Assembly: GCA_050331715.1 (NCBI GenBank)
Contig: JBHJGO010000068.1
Location: forward strand, 1 to 52,094
Length of the DNA stretch: 52,094 nt
From: JBHJGO01 sp050331715
Lineage (GTDB): Bacteria > Cyanobacteriota > Cyanobacteriia > Cyanobacteriales > Microcoleaceae
Direction of reading: 5' to 3'
Both the position numbers and the translations under genes were made by a program. Below the pieces are notes generated by a model that saw nothing but the letters and a program-made list of their open reading frames with translations, searched no databases and was not told where the DNA came from. Positions 1 through 9,660 of this stretch are shown here, in pieces. Within the stretch, counting starts at the first letter, position 1. Every line of letters begins with the position of its first letter.

Positions 1-120
1 TACACAAAGTGCCTTACAACCGCCCACCACGGGAATTTCAGACCAGTTGTATTGTAGCACACGGCGCTTAAAAGCGCCTACCGCTCGCTACATCTCCCCC
101 ATGAATGTGGGGAGTTTTGC
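1..120 (-). mobile_element. Probable insertion-sequence end (IS200/IS605-like)
   Basis: The first 120 bases hold two strong hairpins. One is at 63-78 (GGCGCTT/AAGCGCC, two-base loop) and the other at 94-114 (CTCCCC/GGGGAG), followed by TTTT on the plus strand. On the minus strand TGTGCTACAAT looks like an extended -10 box (TACAAT at 51-56) that would drive transcription leftwards out of the window. Closely spaced subterminal hairpins beside a promoter are typical of the ends of IS200/IS605 and TnpB-only elements. No transposase lies inside the window, so the family is an inference. A plain bidirectional terminator is the alternative. Confidence 0.35.
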
Positions 121-158
121 TCGCTAGTAAGTTCTATAAAAAGTTTCGACAGATGATC

Positions 159-566
159 CTATGAAATAACGACCTGACCCACCTGCTGTAAATTGATTAA
201 ATTACCATCTGGATCTCGAAAGCAGGATGCGATGAAGCCTCTGCCTGGATAACTAGTCGATGGATTCAGAATTTCAACGTCGTGATTCTTGAGATGAGTA
301 ATTACCTCCTCGATATTATCAACTTGAAATGTGAGAACAACCCGCGCACTGTGGGGGTCATAACTCAAAGCTTTATCTCTGGTGATAAATTCATCTAGTT
401 TTTCCCGATTAAATAGTGTGATTACAGTGGAGCCAGTGTCAAACTCTACGTACTCATCCATATCATCTTCAAACTTGATTTTCAATCCTAAAACATCTCG
501 ATAAAATTCCTTACAAACTTGAAAATTTTCTACGTTGATATGGGTGTAGATATATCGGAAATTCAT
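159..566 (-). CDS. VOC (glyoxalase/bleomycin-resistance fold) family protein
   Basis: This 135-residue protein has the paired beta-alpha-beta-beta-beta layout of the vicinal oxygen chelate superfamily. It opens with THINVENFQVCKEFYRDVLG, and the second half ends with RDPDGNLINLQQ. His9 is a candidate metal ligand, but the glutamate usually found near the end (as in NLIEL) is Asn here, so metal-dependent catalysis is doubtful. The start at 566 was chosen over an upstream in-frame start because AGAGG lies about 8 bases ahead of this ATG and the fold begins here. It is the last gene of a minus-strand series with the reductase at 601 and the SDR at 1290. The substrate is unknown. Confidence 0.8.
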   Translation of the reverse strand: MNFRYIYTHINVENFQVCKEFYRDVLGLKIKFEDDMDEYVEFDTGSTVITLFNREKLDEFITRDKALSYDPHSARVVLTFQVDNIEEVITHLKNHDVEILNPSTSYPGRGFIASCFRDPDGNLINLQQVGQVVIS

Positions 567-600
567 CAAACTTGCCTCTACTTTTGAACAATGTAAAATA

Positions 601-1266
601 TCACTGCCGACCCCCCAAGCGAAACTCTTGGGACGGAGGTAAAGTGTGCACAGAGATAGTAGCATAAGCTCCCATCTTTTGACCGATGATCATAAACCGA
701 ATGAAGTCTGCCATCTTCTCTAGCATCCTGGCATTACGTAGTTTTCCGCAATCAATTGGTACAAAACCGATTTCTTCTGCTAGCTGAGCCGCGATGTGTC
801 GGGCTGACTCATCATCACCTGCAATAAAGCAAGAAACGTTGTAATCCTTAAGCGGAGAAGGCGAAAGCTCAAAAACTTCTTGAGCAAAAGTGTTGAACGC
901 TTTAACTATACGCGCTTGCGGAACTTCACTGGCCAGTTTCTCAGCTAGAGAGTATTCAATCGCTTTGTAATCAAAATTATCGGGAATCTCAAAGTTATTG
1001 CAATCAATTATGATTTTCCCGTCAAGAACATCTACTGAAGACAATACTTCAGACGGATCGATTCCACGGATTGTATAGAGCAAAATCTCGCCAAAGGTGG
1101 CTGCTTCATCATTTGTTCCACCTTGAGTATGGTTGCTTGCAAGTTCTGCTACTGCCTTCCCTTTTTCTGTCGTGCGCCCTCCAAAAAATACTTCATGACC
1201 CTTCTCTGCCCACAAAATACCGAGAGAACGTCCCATGTTTTCACTGCCAAGAATACCGATTTTCAT
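601..1266 (-). CDS. NADPH-dependent F420 reductase-like oxidoreductase
   Basis: This 221-residue protein begins MKIGILGSENMGRSLG, a Rossmann nucleotide-binding start of the F420/NADP oxidoreductase dinucleotide-binding family. A GGRT segment after the second strand suits NADP(H). The C-terminus LGGRQ recurs in the bacterial members known as predicted dinucleotide-binding enzymes. The ATG at 1266 follows GGGAG and gives the normal family length; a longer in-frame extension would run into the upstream SDR gene. It sits 23 bases after the SDR and 34 bases before the VOC gene, so co-transcription is likely. Cyanobacteria may use another deazaflavin or only NADPH, so the electron partner is uncertain. 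Confidence 0.8.
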   Translation of the reverse strand: MKIGILGSENMGRSLGILWAEKGHEVFFGGRTTEKGKAVAELASNHTQGGTNDEAATFGEILLYTIRGIDPSEVLSSVDVLDGKIIIDCNNFEIPDNFDYKAIEYSLAEKLASEVPQARIVKAFNTFAQEVFELSPSPLKDYNVSCFIAGDDESARHIAAQLAEEIGFVPIDCGKLRNARMLEKMADFIRFMIIGQKMGAYATISVHTLPPSQEFRLGGRQ

Positions 1267-1289
1267 AATTTCTGATCTCCCGAACTTTC

Positions 1290-2030
1290 CTATATAGTTG
1301 CACCACCGTTGATAAGAATATGCTGCCCTGTGATCCATCGAGCTTCTTCACTGACAAGGAAAGCAACTACATCTGCAATGTCTTTTGGTTCACCTAAGCG
1401 GTCGAAAGGGGATAGTTCTGCTGCTTGTTCTTGAGTTGTAGGATCTACATTTGAGAACATTCCTGGAACAGTTGGCCCTGGCATAACGCTATTGACAGTA
1501 ATCTGGCGATGGCCAATTTCTTTGGCTAAAACTTCAGTAAAAATTTTCTCTGATGCTTTACTCGCAGCATAGACAGCCAGGCCAGGATTGGGGTATACCG
1601 TTACGCTAGAGGAAACGTTAACAATTCTGCCACCGTTTTGAATGTAGTTCGTTGCTTCTTTAAGAGAAAAAAAAACACCTCGAACATTGACGTTGAAAAC
1701 TTTTTCATAGTCTTCTTCTGTTACTTCTGAAATGCTAGATTGAGCAGCGACTCCAGCATTATTGATTAAGATGTCTATTTTCTCGAGTCGATCTTTCGTT
1801 TCTTTGAACAATCGACGGATCTCTGGGACTTGACTCATATCTGCCTGAATCGCAATCGCTTTTCCCTGCTGCTGTTCGATGGTCTGAACGACTTCTTGAG
1901 CTGCATCTGCACTATGGGCATAAATCACAACGACGGTTGCACCCTCTTTCGCAAGCCGCTCGGCGATCGCTTTACCAATCCCACTAGAAGAGCCAGTTAC
2001 AATTGCAACTTTATCTGTCAGTGATTTCAT
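1290..2030 (-). CDS. Short-chain dehydrogenase/reductase (classical SDR)
   Basis: This 246-residue classical SDR has the cofactor motif TGSSSGIG at residues 12-19, NNAG at 90-93, serine at 140-141, and the catalytic Tyr154 and Lys158 in YAASK. It is probably an NAD(P)H-dependent 3-oxoacyl or sugar-type reductase, but the substrate cannot be read from the sequence. Two in-frame ATGs lie 6 bases apart. The second (2030) is preferred because GAGGA ends directly before the first ATG, which leaves it no spacing. The gene is first in a tight run with the F420-type reductase and VOC protein and follows an NmrA-like protein 114 bases upstream. All four have redox or detoxification folds. Confidence 0.88.
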   Translation of the reverse strand: MKSLTDKVAIVTGSSSGIGKAIAERLAKEGATVVVIYAHSADAAQEVVQTIEQQQGKAIAIQADMSQVPEIRRLFKETKDRLEKIDILINNAGVAAQSSISEVTEEDYEKVFNVNVRGVFFSLKEATNYIQNGGRIVNVSSSVTVYPNPGLAVYAASKASEKIFTEVLAKEIGHRQITVNSVMPGPTVPGMFSNVDPTTQEQAAELSPFDRLGEPKDIADVVAFLVSEEARWITGQHILINGGATI

Positions 2031-2144
2031 GTTCATTCCTCATATACGTGTAAACTTAACTGTGGATATTTCTCGATACCTCGTGGTCATGATAGGGGCA
2101 ATGCTCACGATGAAAACGAATTTGAGAAAGTTACTGATCTAACT

Positions 2145-3035
2145 TCAGTAAGTCAATTGCTCGCGATAACTTACTGCAAAATCTTTCCACGTATGCGGAT
2201 CACGCCCCGTAATCGATTTGAAATTATCAAAAGTCACATCGCTTTCAGGAATAGCATTCGCCACGTTCAACTTAAACTGTGTATAAACACAATTCATGTA
2301 AGCATTTGGATAAATAGCTTCAAAACCTTCCTGTAAAACATTATTTAGAAAGTCTTCTGGGGAATGAGTCTCGGTATGAAATGGTTGCCCAACCACTTCT
2401 GTCAAGGTTTGAGCAACTTCATCCATCGTTTTAGCATCATAGCCTAGAGGTATAGTTTGACCTGCATATTTTTCTGGATGTAACAAAGTTTGAACAACCA
2501 CCGCAGCCAAATCATAGCAGTCGACCCAACTCCAGCGGGCATCACCGATGTAGTTGGTAATGACTCCCCCCTTTAGCCAACCAAAACCAAATAAGTTTTG
2601 CATAAAAGCTTCGGGTCGCAAGTGAGTAAAGCTAAACCCAAACTTTTCGATGTAGACTTCAACGAACTGATGCCAACCCCAGTGAGCCACTTCATTTGTC
2701 GGCGCAGTTGACGCACCAATATGAACGATATGGCTTACTCCTGTTTGTTTGGCTGCATCAAGAAATCGCTTACTTTGTCTCAACATGTCAACAGTGTAAC
2801 CAGTCAGTAGTAATGCCCTATCTACATTTTCTAGGGCAGGAAGGATAGTTTCTGAGTCGTCCAGATCTAGAACTACGCTGCTAATACCTCTGTTTTTAAA
2901 AGCTTGAGCTTTTTCTAGCGAACGAACTGCCGCAATCACATTGATATGATCTACACTTGCTAGCTGACTAACGACCTCACCACCAACTTTTCCCGTTGCA
3001 CCAAGAACTAAGATATTAAGCTTATGCTCTGTCAT
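2145..3035 (-). CDS. NmrA-like NAD(P)-binding protein (atypical SDR)
   Basis: This 296-residue protein starts with the nucleotide-binding motif VLGATGKVG (residues 10-18) and has no YxxxK catalytic pair, as expected for NmrA/HSCARG and azoreductase-like atypical SDRs. Members act as redox sensors or as NAD(P)H-dependent quinone or azo reductases. AAAGGA precedes the ATG by about 7 bases. An inverted repeat at 3064-3083 and three TTCTTGC repeats at 3139-3175 lie directly upstream, between this gene and the AraC regulator at 3178, so control by that regulator is plausible. The substrate is unknown. Confidence 0.85.
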   Translation of the reverse strand: MTEHKLNILVLGATGKVGGEVVSQLASVDHINVIAAVRSLEKAQAFKNRGISSVVLDLDDSETILPALENVDRALLLTGYTVDMLRQSKRFLDAAKQTGVSHIVHIGASTAPTNEVAHWGWHQFVEVYIEKFGFSFTHLRPEAFMQNLFGFGWLKGGVITNYIGDARWSWVDCYDLAAVVVQTLLHPEKYAGQTIPLGYDAKTMDEVAQTLTEVVGQPFHTETHSPEDFLNNVLQEGFEAIYPNAYMNCVYTQFKLNVANAIPESDVTFDNFKSITGRDPHTWKDFAVSYREQLTY

Positions 3036-3063
3036 CGCTGATCCTTTCTAACCTTCACCATCA

Positions 3064-3083
3064 ATGAAAGCTGAGGCTTTCAT
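3064..3083. promoter_or_regulatory. Perfect 8-bp inverted repeat upstream of the NmrA-like gene
   Basis: ATGAAAGC and GCTTTCAT are exact inverted copies separated by four bases. The element is 28 bases upstream of the NmrA-like start at 3035 and 94 bases after the end of the AraC gene. There is no T-run after it on the minus strand, so it reads more like an operator or leader hairpin than an intrinsic terminator. Confidence 0.4.
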
Positions 3084-3138
3084 CGCTCCTTCCTGGCTAC
3101 CTCAACACATTTAAAGGTACACTATTCGATCTCTAGTT

Positions 3139-3175
3139 TTCTTGCTCATTCTTGCCGAAAATTTACCTTTCTTGC
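3139..3175 (-). promoter_or_regulatory. Three phased TTCTTGC repeats, candidate AraC-type operator
   Basis: TTCTTGC occurs at 3139-3145, 3149-3155 and 3169-3175, so the copies are offset by 10 and 20 bases, on one face of the helix. Direct repeats about two turns apart are typical of AraC-family binding sites. The repeats lie in the gap between the AraC regulator gene and the NmrA-like gene. That the regulator binds here is an inference. Confidence 0.35.
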
Positions 3176-3177
3176 TT

Positions 3178-4083
3178 TCACAAACTTTTCCGGTAAGCTC
3201 CTGGTGTCATGCTGACCACCTTCCGAAAGGCAGTGGAAAAGGAACTCTGGCTGGAAAATCCACAACGCAGTGCAACTTCAGCAATCATCAGGTCTGTCTG
3301 TCTCAACAACTGCTTGGCGCGTTCAACTCGCTGCTGAGAAATGTATTGATAGGGAGTGGTACCTGTTGATTGTTTAAATAAACGACTGAAGTAATAGGGG
3401 CTGAGATTGACCAAATTGGCTAGCTCTCCCAAACTCAGACTGAGGTCAAGATAGGTTTGTATATAGTTAACAACGTTCTGAAGCTGATTCGCTGTCAGTC
3501 CTGTGGCATCGTCAGCTATCGCAAGGTTAGAACTAGAGTACTGCCGGAGCAGGTGAGCTGCAATTGCCGTTGCGATTGAATCCCCATACATTCTGCCGCC
3601 TGGATAGCCAGATTCAATTTCACCTTTCAGAGCTAGGCCGAGTTGGAGCAGTAGAGGATCGCTCTGAGAATGAATAGCCGGAACCAGTTCGAGCGATTCT
3701 GAATCTCGCCAATCCTGTCCGATATGGGTCAAAAATTCAGGCTTGAGCTTGATGATGATAAATTCGCTATCATCTTGACTCGCAAATCGATGGTTGACGC
3801 CAGCGGGCTTAATGCCAACAGTACCCGGTGAGACCATTATTACCCTCTGGTGCTGGCCATCCATCCAAACATCAGTCTGTCTCACCTGTCGGCTGAGATT
3901 GATACAAACAGCATGAATGCAATCACTCGTCTCGGAAATATCTATTGCCCCTTGGTAATGGTACTCAAAATAAATATTTCTCCAACTCGAATCGTGGCTG
4001 GTTAGAAGAGGTGGATACGGGAATATCTCGTCAGATGCTTTCCCAAATATACAGGTCGCTTCTGTAGACTGACAGGCTGTCAT
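3178..4083 (-). CDS. AraC/XylS-family transcriptional regulator
   Basis: This 301-residue protein has a C-terminal double helix-turn-helix domain (about residues 205-300). The first helix pair reads SLGELANLVNLSPYYFSRLF, and the second includes the family signature around IAEVALRCGFSSQSSFSTAF. Residues 1-190 form a cupin-like sensor domain with no recognised ligand. AGGG lies about 8 bases ahead of the ATG. It is encoded upstream of, and in line with, the NmrA, SDR, reductase and VOC genes, which are its likely targets. The RND gene upstream is also in the same direction, and the two may be linked as stress-response functions. Confidence 0.88.
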   Translation of the reverse strand: MTACQSTEATCIFGKASDEIFPYPPLLTSHDSSWRNIYFEYHYQGAIDISETSDCIHAVCINLSRQVRQTDVWMDGQHQRVIMVSPGTVGIKPAGVNHRFASQDDSEFIIIKLKPEFLTHIGQDWRDSESLELVPAIHSQSDPLLLQLGLALKGEIESGYPGGRMYGDSIATAIAAHLLRQYSSSNLAIADDATGLTANQLQNVVNYIQTYLDLSLSLGELANLVNLSPYYFSRLFKQSTGTTPYQYISQQRVERAKQLLRQTDLMIAEVALRCGFSSQSSFSTAFRKVVSMTPGAYRKSL

Positions 4084-4155
4084 GGCAGAACCCTTTCTCT
4101 CTTATTCTAGATTACAGCCAAAAGTAAGATCACATATCTAGCTAACTACAGACGA

Positions 4156-7100
4156 CTAGACTCTAGTTGTCACTTTTTCAGGTTCTTTTGATTCAGACCT
4201 GTCTTCGGAGGAAGCCATATCCCGACAACCGTCTTTCACTCTGCAGAAGAGAGAAGCAATCACAATATACAAGATAGGAACGATAAACAGACTCAGCACC
4301 GTCGAGACAATCATGCCGCCAAAGACTGCTGTCCCTAGAGATTGGCGACTCGCAGAACCGGCCCCCGTCGCAATCACTAGCGGAAAGATCCCTAGCAATG
4401 TCGAAATCGCCGTCATAATAATTGGTCGCAGCCGTTGTTGGGATGCTTCAATCGCTGCTTGGGTAATGGAAAGCCCCTCATCCCGCAACTGATTGGCAAA
4501 TTCCACAATCAAGATGGCATTCTTACTGGCCAAACCAATCAACATCACCAATCCCACCTGACAGTAAACATCATTGGGAAAACCGCGTAACGATTCTGCC
4601 AGTAATGCTCCCAACATTGCTAGAGGCACAGCCAATAGAATAATGATTGGGTCAATAAAGTTCTCGTACTGGGCCGAGAGCACTAGAAACACAAACAAAA
4701 TGCCGAGCCCAAAAATAATCGGTGCCTGTCCACCTGACTCCAACTCTTCTAGCGAGATGCCTGACCATTCAAAGCTCATCGTATTGGGTAAGGCCCGATT
4801 GGCAATCCGCTCCATGGCTGCGATCGCATCCCCTGAACTGTAACCGGACGCTGGCGAGCCATTAATTTCAATCGAACGGAACAGATTGTAGTGGTTGATG
4901 GTTTGGGGGCCGGTGGTAGGAGTCACTGTTACTAAATCTTCCAAGGGAACCATCTGATCCGTTTCGGAGCGAACATAGAGCTGACCAATATCTGTGGGAT
5001 TGGAGCGGAAAGCAGTATCCGCTTGGATGTAAACCCGATAGGTACGTCTGAAAGCATTGAAATCATTGACATAGCGTGATCCCAGGAACCCCTGCAACGT
5101 ATTCAGGATTTCATCGATCTCCACCCCCAACGCTTTTGCCAGATCTCGCCGGATCTCAACTTCAAGTTGCGGAGCATTAGCCGTGTAGGTAGTGAAGACA
5201 TTTTGCAACTCAGGGGCTGCGTTTGCTTCTGCAATCAGTTCGTCTTTGGCCTCCAAAAAAGTCTGAATATCGTTGTTGCCTCGGTCTTGTAGTTGGAATA
5301 CAAACCCGCTAATGCTGCCCAGACCTTGAATCGTTGGGGGATTGAAAGCAATCACATTTGCTTCCTTGACTTGACCAAATTGGGGCCACACTTGATTCAG
5401 AATCGCTTGGGCAGATTGATCGGCTCTGGGGCGATCGCCCCAGGGAATGAAGGGCGAAAAAATTACGCCATTGTTCGGGGTGCTGCCGCTGAAGCCAAAT
5501 CCGCCCAGAGAAAAAGTTCCCTCCACTTCTGGAATCTCCAGATAAATCTCATCGACCTGTTCAATCACCCGGCTGGTGTAGTTTACTGAGGAACCTTCAG
5601 GCCCTTGGATGAGGCTAATGACATACCCCTGATCCTCATCGGGCAAGAAGGCCGTTGGAACGGATACATAGAGCCACGCTGCAGCCACAATCATGCACCC
5701 AAACAGAATCAGTACAGTTGTTTTCAATCGAGTTTAACGACCAAGGGAGTAATGCTATCCCCGACGCATCCGATCAATTCCCCGATTAATCCAGGCAAAC
5801 ACCCGCCCCAAAAACCCTCCCGGTTGTTGTCCAGAGCGAATTAATAATGCAGAAAGGGCTGGCGTTAAACTCAGAGCATTGAAGGTGGAAATCGTAATCG
5901 AAAAGGCAATGGTGAGGGCAAACTGCTTATAGAGTTGTCCAGTTGTTCCAGGGAAAAAAGCAACTGGAATAAATACCGCCAACAGGACGAGAGAGGTAGC
6001 GATAACTGCTCCCGTTAACTCCCGCATCGCCTCAATCGCTGCCAGACGGGGGCGCATTCCCTTGTCTTGAATTTTTCCGGCAATGTCTTCTACCACCACG
6101 ATGGCATCGTCTACCACCATCCCCGTTGCCAGGGTCAAACCAAACAAGGTCAAGCTATTGATCGAGAAATCAAAGACCTTGATAAAGGCAAAGGTTCCAA
6201 TCAAAGCAACCGGAATCACCACTGCCGGAACAATAGTAGCTCGCCAGTTTTGTAAAAAGATGAAGAGAACCAATACTACCAAGGCGATCGCTTGCAATAG
6301 AGTGCTAATCACTTCCTTACTGGATTCCACAACAAACAGGGAAGGATCGTAGGGGGTTGCGTAGGTAAGCCCTGGCGGAAAATCTTTGGAGAGTTCTGCC
6401 ATCGTTGCCTTCACTGCATTTGCTGCTTCTAATGCGTTGGTTCCAGGTGTCTGCAAAATTCGATAGCCAATCGCACCTTGTTGTCGATATCGGGCAAAGG
6501 TGCCGTAATCTTCCGCACCCAGTTCCGCCCGTCCAATATCTCGTAGATAGACTAATGTTCCATCATCTCCAGCTTTGATCACCAGATTTTCAAATTCCGA
6601 CACGTCCTCCAAACGACCCTTGGCCCTCAGCGTCAACTGGTAAATCTGTTCCTCCTCTGAAGGAGGCTGTCCAATACTGCCCGCCCCGACCTGAAGATTT
6701 TGTTCCTCGATCACGTCTACGACATCCTCAGCCGTTATATTGCGAGCGGCCATTTTGGCTGGATTCAGCCAGAGTCGCATGGCATAGCGGCGCTCACCAA
6801 AGGGTTCAATATTCGCTACCCCATCAATCCGTTTCAGCGCGTCTAGGACGTAGAGATCAGCGTAGTTACTGACAAAGCTATCATCATACAGTCCTTCCTC
6901 TTCGCTGTAGATGGCCATACCCAAGACCACACTGCTGGACTGTTTGCGGACACTAACCCCCGTTCGCTGGACATCCTCTGGCAATTGGGGGGTTGCGATG
7001 GATACCCGATTCAGAACGTCAACCGCCGCGATATCCAAGTTATAGCCCTGTTGGAACGTCACAGTGATCGCGCTAGCGCCATCGTCACTGCTGGTGGAAC

Positions 7101-7338
7101 TCATGTATCGCATACCGTTCACACCATTGATTTCTCGCTCCAGAACCGTGGTGACAGTATCTTCTACTACTTGGGCGTCGGCTCCAATGTAGGTAGCACT
7201 AACGACCACTTGGACTGGACTAATATCTGGATACTGCTCTACGGGCAGGGTTGGAATGCTAATCGCCCCCACCATGAGAATGACGATCGAGCAGACCATA
7301 GTGAGGACGGGACGACGGATAAAGGTTTCAACGAACAT
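4156..7338 (-). pseudogene. RND (HAE1/AcrB-type) efflux transporter, interrupted by two in-frame stops
   Basis: Read through, this is a full-length inner-membrane proton-driven RND pump of about 1060 residues. The N-half (5755-7338) starts MFVETFIRRPVLTMV and holds the TM4 proton relay GMVVDDAIVVVE. The C-half (4156-5727) has the matching TM10 lysine in GLASKNAILIVEF. Between them the same frame contains TAG at 5755-5757 and TAA at 5734-5736, seven codons apart, inside the linker before TM7. The C-half could only restart from TTG at 5725-5727 or a later codon. Nothing else is lost, so the damage is two point substitutions. No periplasmic adaptor gene, the usual partner, lies next to it. The gene follows the GUN4 gene by 8 bases. 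Confidence 0.88.
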
Positions 7339-7346
7339 GGTAGATT

Positions 7347-8024
7347 TTATAGTTCACAAGTGATTAAGCGATTGAGAAAATAATTTGTCATCCGAGATCC
7401 ATAGGGAGAATTCCACCAACGGGAGGGATGACAGCCTTTCGGGGCATTTAAGGAAAAATCAAGTTCGTCGCACTTACGCCAACGCTCGCCCTCCGGTTTC
7501 TTTTGACTCACTCCACTGCGCCAACCTAGTTCAGCCCCCCATCGCTCAATGAGTTGCTGGTCTTCTCCGATCGTTGTTTCCAGATTTCCTCCGAGTGATT
7601 GATAAACCTGAAGTTGAACACTAAAGCCAAATCTTCCTTCGCTGTAGGTTGTCCACAACCGATCAATCACTTGAAGTTCTCCACAGGAAAATCCCCGAAT
7701 ATCACGGGGGCTGAGATCCTCTAGCTCAGAAACGTTGGCAATTGCCGCAATCAGATTGACAGTTTCCTTGTCTGCATCGAACCACTGATGGGCCGCAAGC
7801 TGCTCATGCAGGGCTTCATAGCGATAGAGGTCTCCGACCACCATCAGGCGACGCTCCAGTTGAGCGATCCGTTCGGGCAAATCGGACAGGCGTCTGATCT
7901 CCTGGTTAACCTGCTTGATCTCACTGCTCATCTGGGTCAAGAGCTGCTGAATCTCTGGTAGGAGAGATTGATTATCGTCTGAACTTGGAACTTTAGGAAT
8001 CGGCTCGGACTGGGGATCGCTCAT
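7347..8024 (-). CDS. GUN4-domain protein
   Basis: The C-terminal 150 or so residues match the GUN4 fold, with landmarks LAAHQWFDADKETVNLIAAI, GFSCGELQVIDRLWTTYSEG, RFGFSVQ and NAPKGCHPSRWW. GUN4 domains bind protoporphyrin IX or Mg-protoporphyrin and stimulate Mg-chelatase; shorter cyanobacterial paralogues bind bilins or have unknown roles. The N-terminal 75 residues are a polar linker and a coiled-coil segment (about 25-60). The ATG at 8024 gives 225 residues; an earlier in-frame start would overlap the upstream kinase gene and add non-family sequence. It lies between a histidine kinase and the broken RND gene, so it is probably an accessory GUN4 paralogue rather than the chelatase cofactor itself. 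Confidence 0.85.
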   Translation of the reverse strand: MSDPQSEPIPKVPSSDDNQSLLPEIQQLLTQMSSEIKQVNQEIRRLSDLPERIAQLERRLMVVGDLYRYEALHEQLAAHQWFDADKETVNLIAAIANVSELEDLSPRDIRGFSCGELQVIDRLWTTYSEGRFGFSVQLQVYQSLGGNLETTIGEDQQLIERWGAELGWRSGVSQKKPEGERWRKCDELDFSLNAPKGCHPSRWWNSPYGSRMTNYFLNRLITCEL

Positions 8025-8160
8025 TGGTTTAAAGATGGCCTGAATAAATGGTCTGAACAAATGGTTTGACCACTGAAGCCTTTGATAAGACTTTAGGAAG
8101 AATCTCCATCGACTGTCTTTTTCAATCTTGCGAAAATTTGTCCAAAATTGCTTTTTTCTC

Positions 8161-9588
8161 TTACTTGTCCAAAGGTAAAGAAACAACAAAACAAGTTCGT
8201 CCAGGTACTGATTCCACCATAAAACCTCCATGATGGCGATTTTCAACAATTCTTCTAACTACGTCAAGTCCCAGGCCAGAGCCTTTTCCCATCTGCTTAG
8301 TGGTAAAAAAAGGTTCCAGAATCCGATCTTTGATTTCTGGTGAAATACCAGGGCCATTATCCTCAATTTCGACTCGGAGATTGTTGCCCTTTTGACAGGT
8401 GCGGATGATAATTTTTGGAGGTGAACCATCTGAGGTTCCCTCATCAAAGGCATCAATCGCATTGTCAATCAGATTTGTCCAGACCTGATTCAATTCACTG
8501 CCAAACGCCATAATCTCAGGTAGATCAGACGTAAAGCGTCGCTCAACTTTAATGCCATACTTCAGTTTGAAGGCAAATAGACGCAGCGTATCCTCGATAC
8601 CATCGTGAATATTCACTTTCTGCTGGGCTGTCTGATCCATATAGGAATAAGATTTCATAGACTGCACCAGAGTAGAAATCCGCTCTGCTCCATCAATGCC
8701 GCTCCGGATCATTCCCATCACGTCAAAGGACAGAGCTAACCACCGCAGTCCCATATACCGCAATTCCGTTGGGTCATCTTTCCAGCGTTCTGTTAACTCC
8801 TCTAAAATTTCGGGCTGAACGTCCCCGGCAGCCAGCAGTTCAGCCAGCTCCCAAGCATTCTCTAGACCGTAATCCTCAAGCCAGTCCGTCAAAGCATCCT
8901 CCCGCTCACTCTGGGCCAGGGAATCATAGCTGGGATTTTGAATTGCTTCATAGCCATGATCGCGCACCTCTAGCCAGCGTTGGGTATGGGCTTCATCGAC
9001 CTGGCGCTGGCCATAGACCAGATTCATGCGCTCCAGTTCGAGGATGGCCGGTTGAACATCTTTCAGCACCCGCACCAGCGCCGCCGCAGGGTTATTCAGT
9101 TCATGGGCTAGCCCCGCCGAGAGGGTTCCTAGAGCGGCCATTTTTTCTCGATTACGAATAAAGGACTCCAGTCCTCGCAATCGCCGCCCCACAATACAGA
9201 AAATTTCCTTCTCAAACTCACGACAACTATGGATCACCTCCAGGAAGTCAGCACAATCCAGCCGATACAGATCCGTATCCATATCAGCAGTTAAGGTTAC
9301 CGGAACCACATCCTCAGTCAACGCCTGAATCTCCCCAAAAAATGAAAGACTTTCATGGCGACCAATTGGCATATCGACACTATCACTCTGACGACTCACT
9401 GTGATTTGACCACTCAGCTGGATAAAGAAACCCTTAGCAGGTTCTCCTTCACGAACTAAAACTTCACCCGGCGCAAGCTGAATGTATTCGGCCCGCTCAC
9501 AGATCCATTCCAGGCGCTCAGGCGGCAAAACTTGAAACGGTTCAACTTTCACAAGAGCAGGAGTACAAAGTGTACAATTTTTTTTCAT
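8161..9588 (-). CDS. Sensor histidine kinase with N-terminal cyclic-nucleotide-binding domain
   Basis: The 475-residue protein has a cNMP/CAP_ED domain (about 20-135, including GEVLVREGEPAKGFFIQLSG). This is followed by a HisKA-type helix with the phospho-acceptor in LSAGLAHELNNPAAALVRV and an HATPase domain with N box NLIDNAIDAF, G1 DNGPGI, F box FFTTK and G2 GSGLGL. It has no transmembrane segment, so it is cytosolic. Such kinases recur next to receiver/thioredoxin-reductase fusions like the one at 10053, and the two probably form a sensor-effector pair. GAGGA lies 8 bases ahead of the ATG. Whether it binds cAMP or cGMP or senses redox cannot be decided from the sequence. Confidence 0.9.
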   Translation of the reverse strand: MKKNCTLCTPALVKVEPFQVLPPERLEWICERAEYIQLAPGEVLVREGEPAKGFFIQLSGQITVSRQSDSVDMPIGRHESLSFFGEIQALTEDVVPVTLTADMDTDLYRLDCADFLEVIHSCREFEKEIFCIVGRRLRGLESFIRNREKMAALGTLSAGLAHELNNPAAALVRVLKDVQPAILELERMNLVYGQRQVDEAHTQRWLEVRDHGYEAIQNPSYDSLAQSEREDALTDWLEDYGLENAWELAELLAAGDVQPEILEELTERWKDDPTELRYMGLRWLALSFDVMGMIRSGIDGAERISTLVQSMKSYSYMDQTAQQKVNIHDGIEDTLRLFAFKLKYGIKVERRFTSDLPEIMAFGSELNQVWTNLIDNAIDAFDEGTSDGSPPKIIIRTCQKGNNLRVEIEDNGPGISPEIKDRILEPFFTTKQMGKGSGLGLDVVRRIVENRHHGGFMVESVPGRTCFVVSLPLDK

Positions 9589-9660
9589 GGTGAGTTCCTC
9601 TATCTGACATCTTTAAGTAAGTTACCTTTCGCTAGCAACGGGCACATTTCCTCACTGATT

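Noticed and set aside
601..640. Insertion-sequence debris next to the VOC gene
   Set aside because: The GC-rich stretch is the coding end of the F420/NADP-type reductase (LGGRQ) and needs no mobile origin.
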